A stretch of 64,000 bases of DNA from contig NZ_JAXKVW010000001.1 of NCBI RefSeq assembly GCF_036172515.1, forward strand, positions 62,001 through 126,000. The letters are read 5' to 3'. The translations under genes and the position numbers were made by a program. This document shows positions 44,122-52,878 of this stretch, piece by piece; the stretch's first letter is position 1; each line of letters starts with the position of its first letter. The notes beneath the pieces were generated by a model, which did no database searches, had not been told where the DNA came from, and was given only the letters and a program-made list of their open reading frames with translations. Source of the DNA: Flexistipes sp. (GTDB taxonomy: Bacteria > Chrysiogenota > Deferribacteres > Deferribacterales > Flexistipitaceae).

Positions 44122-45124
44122 TGCGGCTGTCCTCTTTTTCCAAACGCTCCCATAATGTTTTCAGCAATTCATCTATACCTTCACGTGCAACGGATGAAAT
44201 CTTATACAGCTGTTTATTTAAATCATTATTCACATATCTTTCGAACTCTTCAAGGTTATCTTCATTCTTCGAATCAACCTTTGTGGCGGCAATGATTTCT
44301 TCTTTTTCAGACAATTCTCCTGAATACCGTAAGATTTCATCTCTTATTGTTTTATATCTTTCAACCATGGAGTCCTCATCGGAAGCATCCACAAAATGAA
44401 GCAGTATTTCGGTTCTCTCTATATGTTTAAGAAATCTGACACCTAAGCCGGCATTTTCATGGGCACCTTCAATCAATCCCGGCATGTCAGCCAGGACAAA
44501 AGAACCGCCTGTTATGCTTTTAACAACACCAAGATTAGGCGTAATTGTGGTAAACGGATAGTCAGCTATTTTTGGTTTTGCTGCTGATACGGAAGCTATG
44601 AATGTTGATTTTCCTGCATTGGGCAGACCTATAATTCCCACATCGGCAATGAGTTTCAGCTCCAGCAGTAATGTTCTTTCTTCACCTTTTTCTCCGTCTT
44701 CGGAAATACGCGGTGCTCTTCTGGTGGAATTGACAAAAGACATATTGCCTCTGCCGCCTTTTCCGCCTCTGGCCGCAACGAGTCTTTGCCCGTCTTCGGT
44801 GATATCTCCCAACACTTTACCCGTCTCATAATCTTTAACTATTGTGCCGAGAGGTACGGTTATTTCCATATCTCTGCCTCTGCGGCCGTGCTGATCTTTA
44901 CCCCGGCCGTGTTCGCCACGCTCTGCAGCATAATTTGTTTTATAATTCAAATCAAGAAGGGTATATTTAGATCTGTTACCGACGATGACAATGTTCCCGC
45001 CGCTACCGCCGTTGCCGCCGTCCGGGCCGCCTCTGGGGACATACTTTTCCCGTCTGAAGCTTACACAGCCTCTGCCACCGTCTCCGGCTTTAATTTTAAT
45101 TTTTGTAGTGTCAAGAAATTTCAT
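44111..45124 (-). CDS. obg: GTPase Obg/CgtA
   Basis: A GTPase linked to 50S ribosome assembly and stress. The glycine-rich Obg fold is in residues 1-155 (DGGRGCVSFRREKYVPRGG, GGSGGNIVIVG). The G domain has G1 GLPNAGKST (166-174), G3 DMPGLIEGAHENAGLG, G4 ATKVDS and G5 SSVAREG. At 337 residues it lacks the longer C-terminal tail of some species. It lies downstream of rplU-rpmA, the conserved order. Confidence 0.95.
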   Translation of the reverse strand: MKFLDTTKIKIKAGDGGRGCVSFRREKYVPRGGPDGGNGGSGGNIVIVGNRSKYTLLDLNYKTNYAAERGEHGRGKDQHGRRGRDMEITVPLGTIVKDYETGKVLGDITEDGQRLVAARGGKGGRGNMSFVNSTRRAPRISEDGEKGEERTLLLELKLIADVGIIGLPNAGKSTFIASVSAAKPKIADYPFTTITPNLGVVKSITGGSFVLADMPGLIEGAHENAGLGVRFLKHIERTEILLHFVDASDEDSMVERYKTIRDEILRYSGELSEKEEIIAATKVDSKNEDNLEEFERYVNNDLNKQLYKISSVAREGIDELLKTLWERLEKEDSRNDK

Positions 45125-45135
45125 GGATACAGAAA

Positions 45136-45171
45136 GCCCCCTTATGAATTTTTAATTATAGCGAAGGGGGC
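45136..45171 (-). other. Hairpin between rpmA and obg
   Basis: On the minus strand GCCCCCTT and AAGGGGGC form an 8-bp GC-rich stem (45171-45136) with a 20-nt AT-rich loop. Only a weak T-run (TTTCTG) follows, so it is more likely a partial terminator or a processing hairpin that sets obg below the ribosomal genes than a full stop. Confidence 0.55.
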
Positions 45172-45181
45172 AGAATTTGAT

Positions 45182-45445
45182 TTATACGGATTTTTCTTCA
45201 AGAACGGATATGAATTTGCCTTTTCTTCCCTTATCTTCAAACTTCACATATCCTTCTTGTAAGGCAAAAATGGTATAATCCTTACCCAATCCAACATTTT
45301 TACCGGGCTTAAAACGTGTGCCTCTCTGTCTTATAATAATATTCCCGGGAATCACATGTTGACCGCCAAAACGTTTAACGCCCAAGCGTTTACTTTCACT
45401 GTCCCTTCCGTTACGGGTACTACCGCCAGCTTTTTTATGAGCCAT
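45182..45445 (-). CDS. rpmA: Ribosomal protein L27
   Basis: An 87-residue protein starting [18 protein letters not shown], whose tail reaches the peptidyl-transferase centre. The sequence [19 protein letters not shown] is standard. No extra N-terminal cleavage sequence of the Firmicutes type is present. It lies 13 nt after rplU. Confidence 0.96.
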   Translation of the reverse strand: MAHKKAGGSTRNGRDSESKRLGVKRFGGQHVIPGNIIIRQRGTRFKPGKNVGLGKDYTIFALQEGYVKFEDKGRKGKFISVLEEKSV

Positions 45446-45458
45446 AGCAGCCTCCTGA

Positions 45459-45770
45459 TTAAACTTTTATTTCTTTAACTTTTAACTTTGTAAAATACTG
45501 TCTGTGACCGTAATTCCTTCTGTAATCCTTTTTCGGTTTTCTTTTAAAAACGACCACTTTTTTACCTCTTATCTGATCTACAACCTCTGCCTCAACAGAA
45601 GCACTGTCAATATAAGGATTGCCCACATTAAATTTTTTGTCGTCAGATACGGCCAGAATATTTTTCAACTCGACGGTTCCGCCTTTTTCCGCATCTATTT
45701 TTTCAACATCAATAATATCACCCGGCTTAACTGTATACTGTTTGCCACCAGTTTTTAGAATTGCAAACAT
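45459..45770 (-). CDS. rplU: Ribosomal protein L21
   Basis: A 103-residue protein starting [20 protein letters not shown] and ending with the conserved [18 protein letters not shown]. The start at 45770 is preceded by GGAGG; an ATG 30 nt upstream gives an unlikely extension. It is the first gene of the rplU-rpmA-obg operon, with a promoter about 70 nt upstream. Confidence 0.95.
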   Translation of the reverse strand: MFAILKTGGKQYTVKPGDIIDVEKIDAEKGGTVELKNILAVSDDKKFNVGNPYIDSASVEAEVVDQIRGKKVVVFKRKPKKDYRRNYGHRQYFTKLKVKEIKV

Positions 45771-45838
45771 TTCCAACACCTCCGCTGTTCTTAAACACAA
45801 ATAGACGGCACAAAGCCCTCAACATATTAAGGACAAAC

Positions 45839-45867
45839 TTTATAACAACATGAATTCACAAAGTCAA
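45839..45867 (-). promoter_or_regulatory. Promoter of rplU-rpmA-obg
   Basis: TTGACT (45867-45862) and TATAAA (45844-45839) on the minus strand are exactly 17 nt apart. Predicted initiation near 45832 gives a leader of about 62 nt containing the GGAGG site. Confidence 0.75.
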
Positions 45868-45933
45868 CAAAAACTTGTTAACCTCACAAAAATTATACAT
45901 TTATATGCCCTACGTGCAGTACGTAAAGAAAAT

Positions 45934-46122
45934 GTAGTTAAAGGTACTTGAAGTATTTAAGGTAGTTGAGGTTTACTCTGTTAAGTCCCGAAGACAATCA
46001 GCGAAGCTGATATTTAAGAGGGTTGTTGAGGTGAAACAGCATTTACCAATAACAAATATACCATTCAACAAATTACTATCTCGCCATTTCACCACTTCAC
46101 TCCCTCACTATCTCACTCTCTC
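45934..46122. repeat. Degenerate 9-mer array with inserted palindrome and low-complexity tract
   Basis: The 329-nt gap between the rplU promoter and the aminotransferase gene has no coding sequence. At 45934-45972 are 9-mer units (GTACTTGAA, GTATTTAAG, GTAGTTGAG). At 45976-46022 a decayed copy of the 47-bp palindrome (aatcagcgaagctgatattta) interrupts the array, with gttgttgaggtg after it. At 46072-46122 is a gagtgagatagtgagg-type tract on the other strand. Confidence 0.7.
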
Positions 46123-46196
46123 AAATCGGCATAGCTATTAAAAGAAAGGGAGGACTTCAAAAAGCCAATGTTATTTTTATCCCGGCAGTAAAACAT

Positions 46197-47480
46197 TTAA
46201 TTCGCTACAAACTCACACAACAGATCTACAGCCTTCAAAACCCTTTCGCAATAATACTCATGGAACCTTTCATCAATTTCCTGTTCAAAAGGAATCTGTT
46301 CTGCTGCTGCCAGTGCCCTGGAGCCGTCAAAATCAACATAAGCTATTCTTGCAGTAAATTCGTTTTCCGGCCTGCCGAAAGCACTTCCGGGAAGTATTGC
46401 CACACCCGTTTCGTTCAAAAGTTTCTCGCAAAATTCTCTGCTGTTAGAAATTCCCCTTTTTCGAAAGCTCTCTTTGTATTTGGAAAAATCAGGGAACATA
46501 TAAAAGGCGCCGTCAGGCCTGCTGACATCAGCACCTGCAGAATACAGTCTTTGATACACACTATCTGCCAATGATTTGAGGACACGCCTTGATTGACATA
46601 AATAACGTTCAATTTTCATCCCGCCTTTAAACGCTCTGACACCTGCATATTGAATAGGGGCGCTTGTCGAAGTAAATGTCTCACTTGCCACAGCAGACAT
46701 TCCCTCCAGGAGCCATTTAAGATTCTCCGGGAAAATGAATGTTCCGAGACGCCAGCCGCCCGCACCACACCATTTGCTCAAACCGCTGCTTATAATGGTT
46801 CCTTCCGGATAATACTTAGCAATCGAAGTGTGGTTGCCATTAAAATTGAGTTCTCCGTAAATTTCATCTGAAAGGATCAAAACTTTATATTTTTCAGCCA
46901 CCTGAGCAAGACCTTTCAACTCATCTCTATTGTAGGACATGCCCGTGGGATTATTGGGATAATTCAGAATAAGAAGCCTGGGACGCGTAGGATCTTGCCT
47001 GCAATGCCTGTCCAGCTCTTCAGGGGTAAGAAGCCATCTGTTTTCCTTTTTAGTGGAAAGCCAGTATACATGTCTGCCTACAATATGAGCCTGAGGAGCA
47101 TAAGACACCCAGCTGGGGGTGGGAATTATCAAATCCCCGTAATATACCAGCTGAATAATAAACATCAGTTCCTTGGAGCCCGGGCCGACAAGTATATTTT
47201 CGGAAGAATACTCCAGATTCTGACTCCTCCTGTAATAGTCAACAACAGCTTCCCTGAGTGAATACAATCCCAAAACGGGCAGATAATCCTTCTGATATGC
47301 ATTGGTGATAAGTTCATCAACAACTGGCTGCGGGACAGGGAAAGGAGACTGGCCCAGCCCAAGCTTATAAATAGGCCGCCCCTCCCTTTTAAGCTTATTA
47401 CTCAATTCGTTAATAAACAGTGTTGCAGAAAGCGGCAGACCTCTGACATTCAAATTTAAGTTTACATCCGGGCTGTTCAT
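46197..47480 (-). CDS. Class I/II pyridoxal-phosphate aminotransferase
   Basis: A fold-type I aminotransferase of 427 residues. NYPNNPTGMSYN, LILSDEIYGEL (PLP-stacking Asp/Tyr strand) and the Schiff-base Lys in ISSGLSKWCGAGGWRLG are clear, as is the C-terminal substrate Arg region (ARIAYVDFDG). The longer N-terminal segment (NVRGLPLSATLFINELSNKL) recalls a subgroup acting on aromatic or acidic amino acids. Substrate is not fixed by sequence. SD GAGGTGAGAG. It is divergent from the glutamate synthase genes, so a nitrogen-metabolism link is possible. Confidence 0.85.
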   Translation of the reverse strand: MNSPDVNLNLNVRGLPLSATLFINELSNKLKREGRPIYKLGLGQSPFPVPQPVVDELITNAYQKDYLPVLGLYSLREAVVDYYRRSQNLEYSSENILVGPGSKELMFIIQLVYYGDLIIPTPSWVSYAPQAHIVGRHVYWLSTKKENRWLLTPEELDRHCRQDPTRPRLLILNYPNNPTGMSYNRDELKGLAQVAEKYKVLILSDEIYGELNFNGNHTSIAKYYPEGTIISSGLSKWCGAGGWRLGTFIFPENLKWLLEGMSAVASETFTSTSAPIQYAGVRAFKGGMKIERYLCQSRRVLKSLADSVYQRLYSAGADVSRPDGAFYMFPDFSKYKESFRKRGISNSREFCEKLLNETGVAILPGSAFGRPENEFTARIAYVDFDGSRALAAAEQIPFEQEIDERFHEYYCERVLKAVDLLCEFVAN

Positions 47481-47616
47481 CTCTCACCTCACAAATGTCG
47501 ACAATCGACCATTAGCTTTTTTGCAACATAAAGTCAATATAAAGATAATAGCCCACAATGACCATTTGTTCTTAACAAAAAAGGCATATGCCAAGCTATT
47601 CATAATGAAATTATAC

Positions 47617-47645
47617 TTGACAAGTTTTATGTATGAGATTATTAG
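47617..47645 (+). promoter_or_regulatory. Promoter of the glutamate synthase operon
   Basis: TTGACA (47617-47622), 17-nt spacer, TATTAG (47640-47645). The first gene's AAGGAGG and ATG (47675) follow, giving a leader of about 22 nt. Confidence 0.6.
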
Positions 47646-47674
47646 GTAAAAGCAGCTCAAGGAGGTTTTTTATT

Positions 47675-48781
47675 ATGTGCAGAATAGGAGCGATTAAGTC
47701 TAAAAATTACATCCAACCGAAAACAGCTCTTCAGTTAATGCGGTCACAGCAAAAAGGTCACGATAATTCTGGTTTTGCTATGGTAATGCAGGATTTGGGA
47801 GGAGTATTTGAAAAATACAAAGGGCTTCCCATACTTTCCATGGCCTGTACTGACGACGGAATTAAAATTGCTGAAGATATCCTTCATAAAGAAGGGTTTG
47901 CAAGGGTCTTCCAATGGGCACCCCAGGTTTTTCCCAGAGAGGGCCTTAAAATAGAACCTATGCCGAACTATGTTTTTCAGGTTTATCAGCTTCCCAAATT
48001 ATATAAATATGCCCCTGAAAGCGAAAAAGAAGAACTGCTTGTGGAAATGAGACTTAAAATACGAAAAGCCCTGGATGAACTGGATGAAGGCTTTATCTAT
48101 TCCTTCTGGCCTGACGTTGTCACGTTAAAAGAAATTGGTGATCCTTCGGATATTGGAGAATATTTTGACTTATGGAGTGAAAACAAAGATTTTTCCGCAA
48201 AGATAATCAGTGCCCAGTGCAGACAAAATACCAATTACGACATTGTACGCTACGCTGCACATCCATTTTTTCTTCAGGGTTATACTGCAATGGCAAACGG
48301 TGAAAATACCTTTTATGAAAAAAATAAAAACTTCCAAAAAAATCTCTACAAAGGATATCTGGGGTTTGAGTCAGATTCCCAGTGTTTTTTATATACACTC
48401 CACTATGTGCACAAAGTTTTAAACTGGCCTTTAATATACTACAAACACACCATTACCCCTTTATCATTTGATGAAATTGATAAAAGAGAAGACAATGCAG
48501 TACTTTCAAAAATAAGATCATCACTGGCTAATCTGGAAATCAACGGTCCCAACACAATAATTGGCGTACTGCCTGACGGCAGTGTTTTCAACTGCTGCGA
48601 CTCCAAAAAGCTGAGACCGGTGGTGGTCGGAAAGAACAAAGATACCGTTATTATTACCTCTGAAGTATCCGGACTCAACGACGTAATGCCTGAGAGGAAC
48701 TGGGAAGATGACATATATACACATGAGCGGGAAATGATTTATGTAAACAATGACTTAGAGGTGCAAAGATGGCATCAGTAA
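47675..48781 (+). CDS. Glutamate synthase amidotransferase subunit (class II GATase)
   Basis: Releases ammonia from glutamine for the synthase subunit encoded next. The start at 47675 puts Cys at position 2 (MCRIGAIKSKNYIQ), which becomes the N-terminal nucleophile after Met removal; the upstream ATG at 47633 would bury it and lies within the promoter. MRSQQKGHDNSGFAMV is the class II signature. It has 368 residues. In common bacterial glutamate synthase this domain is fused at the N-terminus of GltB; here it is separate, as in archaeal-type enzymes. It overlaps the next gene by 13 nt. Confidence 0.88.
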   Translation: MCRIGAIKSKNYIQPKTALQLMRSQQKGHDNSGFAMVMQDLGGVFEKYKGLPILSMACTDDGIKIAEDILHKEGFARVFQWAPQVFPREGLKIEPMPNYVFQVYQLPKLYKYAPESEKEELLVEMRLKIRKALDELDEGFIYSFWPDVVTLKEIGDPSDIGEYFDLWSENKDFSAKIISAQCRQNTNYDIVRYAAHPFFLQGYTAMANGENTFYEKNKNFQKNLYKGYLGFESDSQCFLYTLHYVHKVLNWPLIYYKHTITPLSFDEIDKREDNAVLSKIRSSLANLEINGPNTIIGVLPDGSVFNCCDSKKLRPVVVGKNKDTVIITSEVSGLNDVMPERNWEDDIYTHEREMIYVNNDLEVQRWHQ

Positions 48782-50412
48782 AAGTAAACGATCTGGCAAA
48801 AGACGATCTTAGCTGGCGGATAGATTATGACAGCAGCCGGTGCACGATGTGCGGAAGCTGTGTTTCTTCATGTCCATTCGGTGCAATACATTCAAAAGTC
48901 GAAAAAAGAAGAAAAGTCGTAAGCGAAGATATCACGCCCAATCCAAAAATTATATTTCAGACTGTACCTGTAATTTCCCAGACTATTGATGAGTATATGT
49001 TCTGCAGAGGGTGCGGTGTATGCGAAAGGGTATGCCCCAATGAAGCCATAAGGCCTGTCAGGAATTCCGATGCCAGATTCGGTATGCGTTACAGAGGGGC
49101 TCTTGCTGATCCCTTCAAAAGGGGTGGACGATCCAATCTTGAAACAGACGGCAGAACACTTGACAAAATAAAAGTCGGTCGTATCTCACAAATGACCGAC
49201 CCATCCCTGGATGCCCAAAGGCATACGTTTGACATACTTTCCCCTTTCGGACGAACACTTCCGGCCGGAGAAATACCATTTAGTATAAGTGAGGACGGCA
49301 AGCTGAAATTTTCAGGTGATGCACCTCCTGTAAACTGGATTTATCCGATTATAATAGGAGATATGTCCATAGGAGCTTTGTCGTGGAGAGTATGGGAGGC
49401 AATTGCCATAGCCACGGCATACCTGAATGAAGAGTGCTCAATTCCCATCAGGATGTGTTCCGGAGAGGGAGGAGTCCCCCAGAGACTTTTGAAATCAAGA
49501 TTTCTTAAATATACAATATTACAGATTGCCTCGGGGCATTTCGGCTGGAACAGAATAATCAACGCAATGCCCGAAATGGTGGAAGATCCTGCGGGTGTAC
49601 TGATAAAAATAGGTCAGGGTGCAAAACCCGGTGACGGCGGGCTGCTTCAGGCTAAAAAAGTAGCCAGGCACATTCAGGAAATCAGAGGGGTTCCGAAAGC
49701 AGATCTTTTGAGTCCTCCCAACCATCAGGGGTTGTATTCTATAGAAGAAAGCGTTCAAAAGATGTTCCTTTCACTTAACTCAGCCTTTAAATTCAATGTT
49801 CCTGTGGCAATAAAAGTGGCTGCAAGTTCAACCAGCGTCTCGGTATACAACAATTTACTGCGCGACCCGTACAATATAGTTGGAGGATTTTTTCTGGACG
49901 GCATCGACGGCGGCACAGCTGCAGCTCATGAAATTTCACTGGATCATACAGGACATCCTGCAATTTCCAAGCTGAGAGACTGTTATCATGCTGCAGTACA
50001 CCAGGGTAAACAAAATCAGATTCCGTTATGGGCCGCAGGGGGTCTGGGTAAAACGGGCAATCTGGCATCGGATGCTTTCAAAATGATATGTCTGGGTGCC
50101 AACGGCGTTTTCAGCGGAAAACTTATCATTCAGCTGGCCGGCTGTTTGGGCAACGATCAGGGCAAATGCAACGCCTGCAATACAGGATTATGCCCTGTCG
50201 GCATATGTACTCAGAATCCGCTGTTGGTAAAAAGGCTGGATGTGGATAAGGTTGCAGAGAATATTGTCAATTACTTCCTCTCCGTGGACCAGGAGATGAA
50301 AAAGCTGCTCGCCCCCATAGGCAACAGTACCCTGCCGGTGGGCAGATCGGATGCACTTATTTCCACAGATAAAAATGTGGCTGACAGATTAAACATTCAG
50401 TATGCATGTTAA
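48769..50412 (+). CDS. Glutamate synthase, ferredoxin-type synthase subunit
   Basis: Condenses 2-oxoglutarate with ammonia using FMN and iron-sulfur clusters. N-terminal residues hold two 4Fe-4S motifs (CTMCGSCVSSCP and CRGCGVCERVCP, about residues 25-90). The central FMN barrel follows: GDMSIGALSWRVWEAIA, MCSGEGGVPQRL, IKIGQGAKPGDGG, SPPNHQGLYSIEE and DGIDGGTAAAHE. The cysteine set near the end, CNACNTGLCPVGICTQ, is the glutamate synthase 3Fe-4S site. It has 547 residues, the archaeal-type length. It works with the flanking genes' products. Confidence 0.9.
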   Translation: MASVKVNDLAKDDLSWRIDYDSSRCTMCGSCVSSCPFGAIHSKVEKRRKVVSEDITPNPKIIFQTVPVISQTIDEYMFCRGCGVCERVCPNEAIRPVRNSDARFGMRYRGALADPFKRGGRSNLETDGRTLDKIKVGRISQMTDPSLDAQRHTFDILSPFGRTLPAGEIPFSISEDGKLKFSGDAPPVNWIYPIIIGDMSIGALSWRVWEAIAIATAYLNEECSIPIRMCSGEGGVPQRLLKSRFLKYTILQIASGHFGWNRIINAMPEMVEDPAGVLIKIGQGAKPGDGGLLQAKKVARHIQEIRGVPKADLLSPPNHQGLYSIEESVQKMFLSLNSAFKFNVPVAIKVAASSTSVSVYNNLLRDPYNIVGGFFLDGIDGGTAAAHEISLDHTGHPAISKLRDCYHAAVHQGKQNQIPLWAAGGLGKTGNLASDAFKMICLGANGVFSGKLIIQLAGCLGNDQGKCNACNTGLCPVGICTQNPLLVKRLDVDKVAENIVNYFLSVDQEMKKLLAPIGNSTLPVGRSDALISTDKNVADRLNIQYAC

Positions 50413-50424
50413 AGGTGGATTATT

Positions 50425-52764
50425 ATGAACAATGAAAACAAACTCATTTTAAACGGTATAGAAAAAGACAAAAGAATTTCCACACAGGAACTGCTTAAAC
50501 AATTGTATGAAAAACTGGAAAGCGGCTGCTGTAACTATGAGATAAACGCCCTGGGCCAGCACAATATCGGCGGCCCCCTTTGGAACAGGGAAGGTAAAAA
50601 ACTGATTTTCAATGTTAAAAATCCCGGTCAGAGAGTGGGCTCCATGGGCATGCAGGGGACTTCCATAACCGTTGAAGGTTCTGCCCCTGCGGATGTTGGC
50701 TGGCTTAATGCCGGTGCAGAGATAATCGTAAAAGGTGACGGTGGGGACACAACAGCCCATTGTGCTGCCACAGGTAATATTTATATCGGAGGGCGAACCG
50801 GGACACGCTCGGGAGCACTTATGAAGTATGACCCGAAATTTCCGGCTCCCCAGTTCTGGGTATTAAAAAATACAGGTTCTTTCAGTTTTGAATTTATGAG
50901 CGGCGGAATCGCTGTAATCTGCGGATCAGGGTGTGAAAATGCTGAATCTGTCCTTGGCTACAGAAGCTGCGTAGGAATGGTTGGCGGCACAATTTATGTA
51001 AGGGGGAAAGTTGAAGACATTTCAGAAGATGTCTGGCTTATGGACCTGGATGAAAAGGATAAAGAATTTTTGGAAGAAGGAATACCTGTATTCCTGTCAA
51101 AAATTGACAGAAAGGACAAAGAAAAGGAGCTGCTTAATTTTTCACAATGGAGAAAAATTGTAGCCAAAACATATGAGGAAAGGATAACAAAACGCTATGT
51201 ACCCATAGCAGACTTCAGAAATTCCGTATGGGTAAAAGATGGTATTTTCGGCGACATGATTGAGGAAGACTTTGAGGTGGCAGATTTTGTAGAAAAGGGT
51301 GATCTGCGTCTGAAAAAACCTAATTGGAACAGCGGAGCCTACAGCTCACCATGTGAATACAACTGCCCTGTATTCATCCCCACTCAAAAAAGGGTTGCCC
51401 TTCTGAGGCAGTCAAAATTTGAGGAAGCATTAAAATTAGTGATGGATTACAGTCCGTTTCCGGCATCAGTATGCGGACAGGTTTGCCCCAACCTCTGCAT
51501 GGATGAATGTAACAGAAAGTACATTGATGTGCCGCTGAAAATTGATGACCTTGGTATGTTAAGCAGGGACATACTCCCGGAAACCGTGCGTGAAGAGAGA
51601 AAAGAAAAAATTGCGGTCATTGGCAGCGGTGCCGCCGGTCTGGCTTCCGCTTACCATTTAAGAAGACTAGGCTATCAAGTGGAAATTTTCGAAAAAGATA
51701 CTGTGATAGGGGGAAAACTGAAACAGGTGATCCCTGAAGAGCGTCTTGACAGGAATATTCTGGAGAATGAAATAAACAAAATCATTGATATGGGGATAAA
51801 AGCGCATACAGAATATTCTGTGGATGAGAACGCATTTGAAAAACTTACCGGCGATTTTAATGCTGTAGTTGTTGCCGTGGGGGCACATGAGCCGATTTTA
51901 CTTCCTGTAAAGGGAAGCGGGCTAATGATTAAAGGACTTGATTTTCTAAAAAAAATCAACAGAGGCGAAAGTGTTAATATCGGTAAAAAGGTTGTGGTAA
52001 TTGGAGCAGGCAACGCAGGAATGGATGTGGTGATGGGAGCTTATAAAATGGGTGCGGAAAAAGTCACTGCAATCGATATCCAAAAACCTGCGGCTTTTGA
52101 CGAAGAAATTGAGCATGCGAAATCACTCGGTGCTGAAATACGCTGGCCGGCCTTTACCCAGGAAGTGGCTGAAGAGGGAGTGTATCTTAAAAACGGTGAA
52201 TTCATAGAGGCTGACAGTGTCATTGTGTCTATAGGCGATAGGCCCAATCTGTCCTTTCTGCCGGACAGATACAAAGATGAGAAAGGTAAACTTTTAATTA
52301 ACGATTATCACCAGCTTAAAGGAAAGGAAAACGTATTTATCGCTGGTGATGTCATCAAATTAGGTCTTTTTACAAATGCATTGGGAGACGGCAGGAAAAC
52401 GGCCATCAATATCGATAATCTGCTCAACGGCAAACCTTTGGACAGATTCGAAAACGCCCCGATGATTCCTCAGGATAAGGTAAAAAATGAATTTTACCAT
52501 CCGATGAACCAGCAGGCTGTTGAGGACAGAGAAGCAGAGTCAGAGGTGGACAGGTGCCTGAGCTGCGGTTACTGCAGGGATTGCAGCTTCTGTATGGAAA
52601 TATGCCCCGAACAGGCTATAAGCAGAATCGAATCGGACAATGATTTTGGCTTTGAATATATCAGTGATTCTGAAAAATGTATCGGCTGCGGGATATGTGC
52701 TGGTGTCTGCCCCTGCGGGATATGGGAAATGACCGATAATCTTGAAAAATATATAGAAAGCTAA
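50425..52764 (+). CDS. GXGXG-domain/GltD-like oxidoreductase fusion of glutamate synthase
   Basis: A 779-residue protein joining three modules. Residues about 40-235 are the GltB C-terminal right-handed helix (GXGXG) domain, NAGAEIIVKGDGGDTTAHCA and GNIYIGGRTGTRSG. Residues about 310-395 are the GltD N-terminal iron-sulfur region (CEYNCPVFIPTQK, CGQVCPNLCMDECN). Then come FAD (IAVIGSGAAGLASAYHL) and NAD(P)H (KVVVIGAGNAGMDV) sites, ending with GDVIKLGLFTNALGDGRKTA. The last 75 residues hold two ferredoxin motifs (CLSCGYCRDCSFCMEICP and CIGCGICAGVCP). Electrons could enter from NAD(P)H or ferredoxin. In classical systems these parts belong to separate GltB and GltD. Confidence 0.88.
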   Translation: MNNENKLILNGIEKDKRISTQELLKQLYEKLESGCCNYEINALGQHNIGGPLWNREGKKLIFNVKNPGQRVGSMGMQGTSITVEGSAPADVGWLNAGAEIIVKGDGGDTTAHCAATGNIYIGGRTGTRSGALMKYDPKFPAPQFWVLKNTGSFSFEFMSGGIAVICGSGCENAESVLGYRSCVGMVGGTIYVRGKVEDISEDVWLMDLDEKDKEFLEEGIPVFLSKIDRKDKEKELLNFSQWRKIVAKTYEERITKRYVPIADFRNSVWVKDGIFGDMIEEDFEVADFVEKGDLRLKKPNWNSGAYSSPCEYNCPVFIPTQKRVALLRQSKFEEALKLVMDYSPFPASVCGQVCPNLCMDECNRKYIDVPLKIDDLGMLSRDILPETVREERKEKIAVIGSGAAGLASAYHLRRLGYQVEIFEKDTVIGGKLKQVIPEERLDRNILENEINKIIDMGIKAHTEYSVDENAFEKLTGDFNAVVVAVGAHEPILLPVKGSGLMIKGLDFLKKINRGESVNIGKKVVVIGAGNAGMDVVMGAYKMGAEKVTAIDIQKPAAFDEEIEHAKSLGAEIRWPAFTQEVAEEGVYLKNGEFIEADSVIVSIGDRPNLSFLPDRYKDEKGKLLINDYHQLKGKENVFIAGDVIKLGLFTNALGDGRKTAINIDNLLNGKPLDRFENAPMIPQDKVKNEFYHPMNQQAVEDREAESEVDRCLSCGYCRDCSFCMEICPEQAISRIESDNDFGFEYISDSEKCIGCGICAGVCPCGIWEMTDNLEKYIES

Positions 52765-52766
52765 AT

Positions 52767-52850
52767 AGTTGAATAGGGATGGGTTTTAGGTTTAGGGTGA
52801 TGGTTAGAGTTTAAAGGGACAAGGGCCGAGGAGCAAGGGCCAATGAGCAC
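52767..52850. repeat. Low-complexity tract after glutamate synthase
   Basis: Runs of gggttttaggtttagggtgatgg and gggacaagggccgaggagcaagggcc resemble the degenerate tracts elsewhere in the window, in G-rich form. Fills most of the 114-nt gap between convergent genes; no terminator hairpin was found. Confidence 0.5.
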
Positions 52851-52878
52851 GTTTTACGTCTTATGTTCAGGAGGGTAC

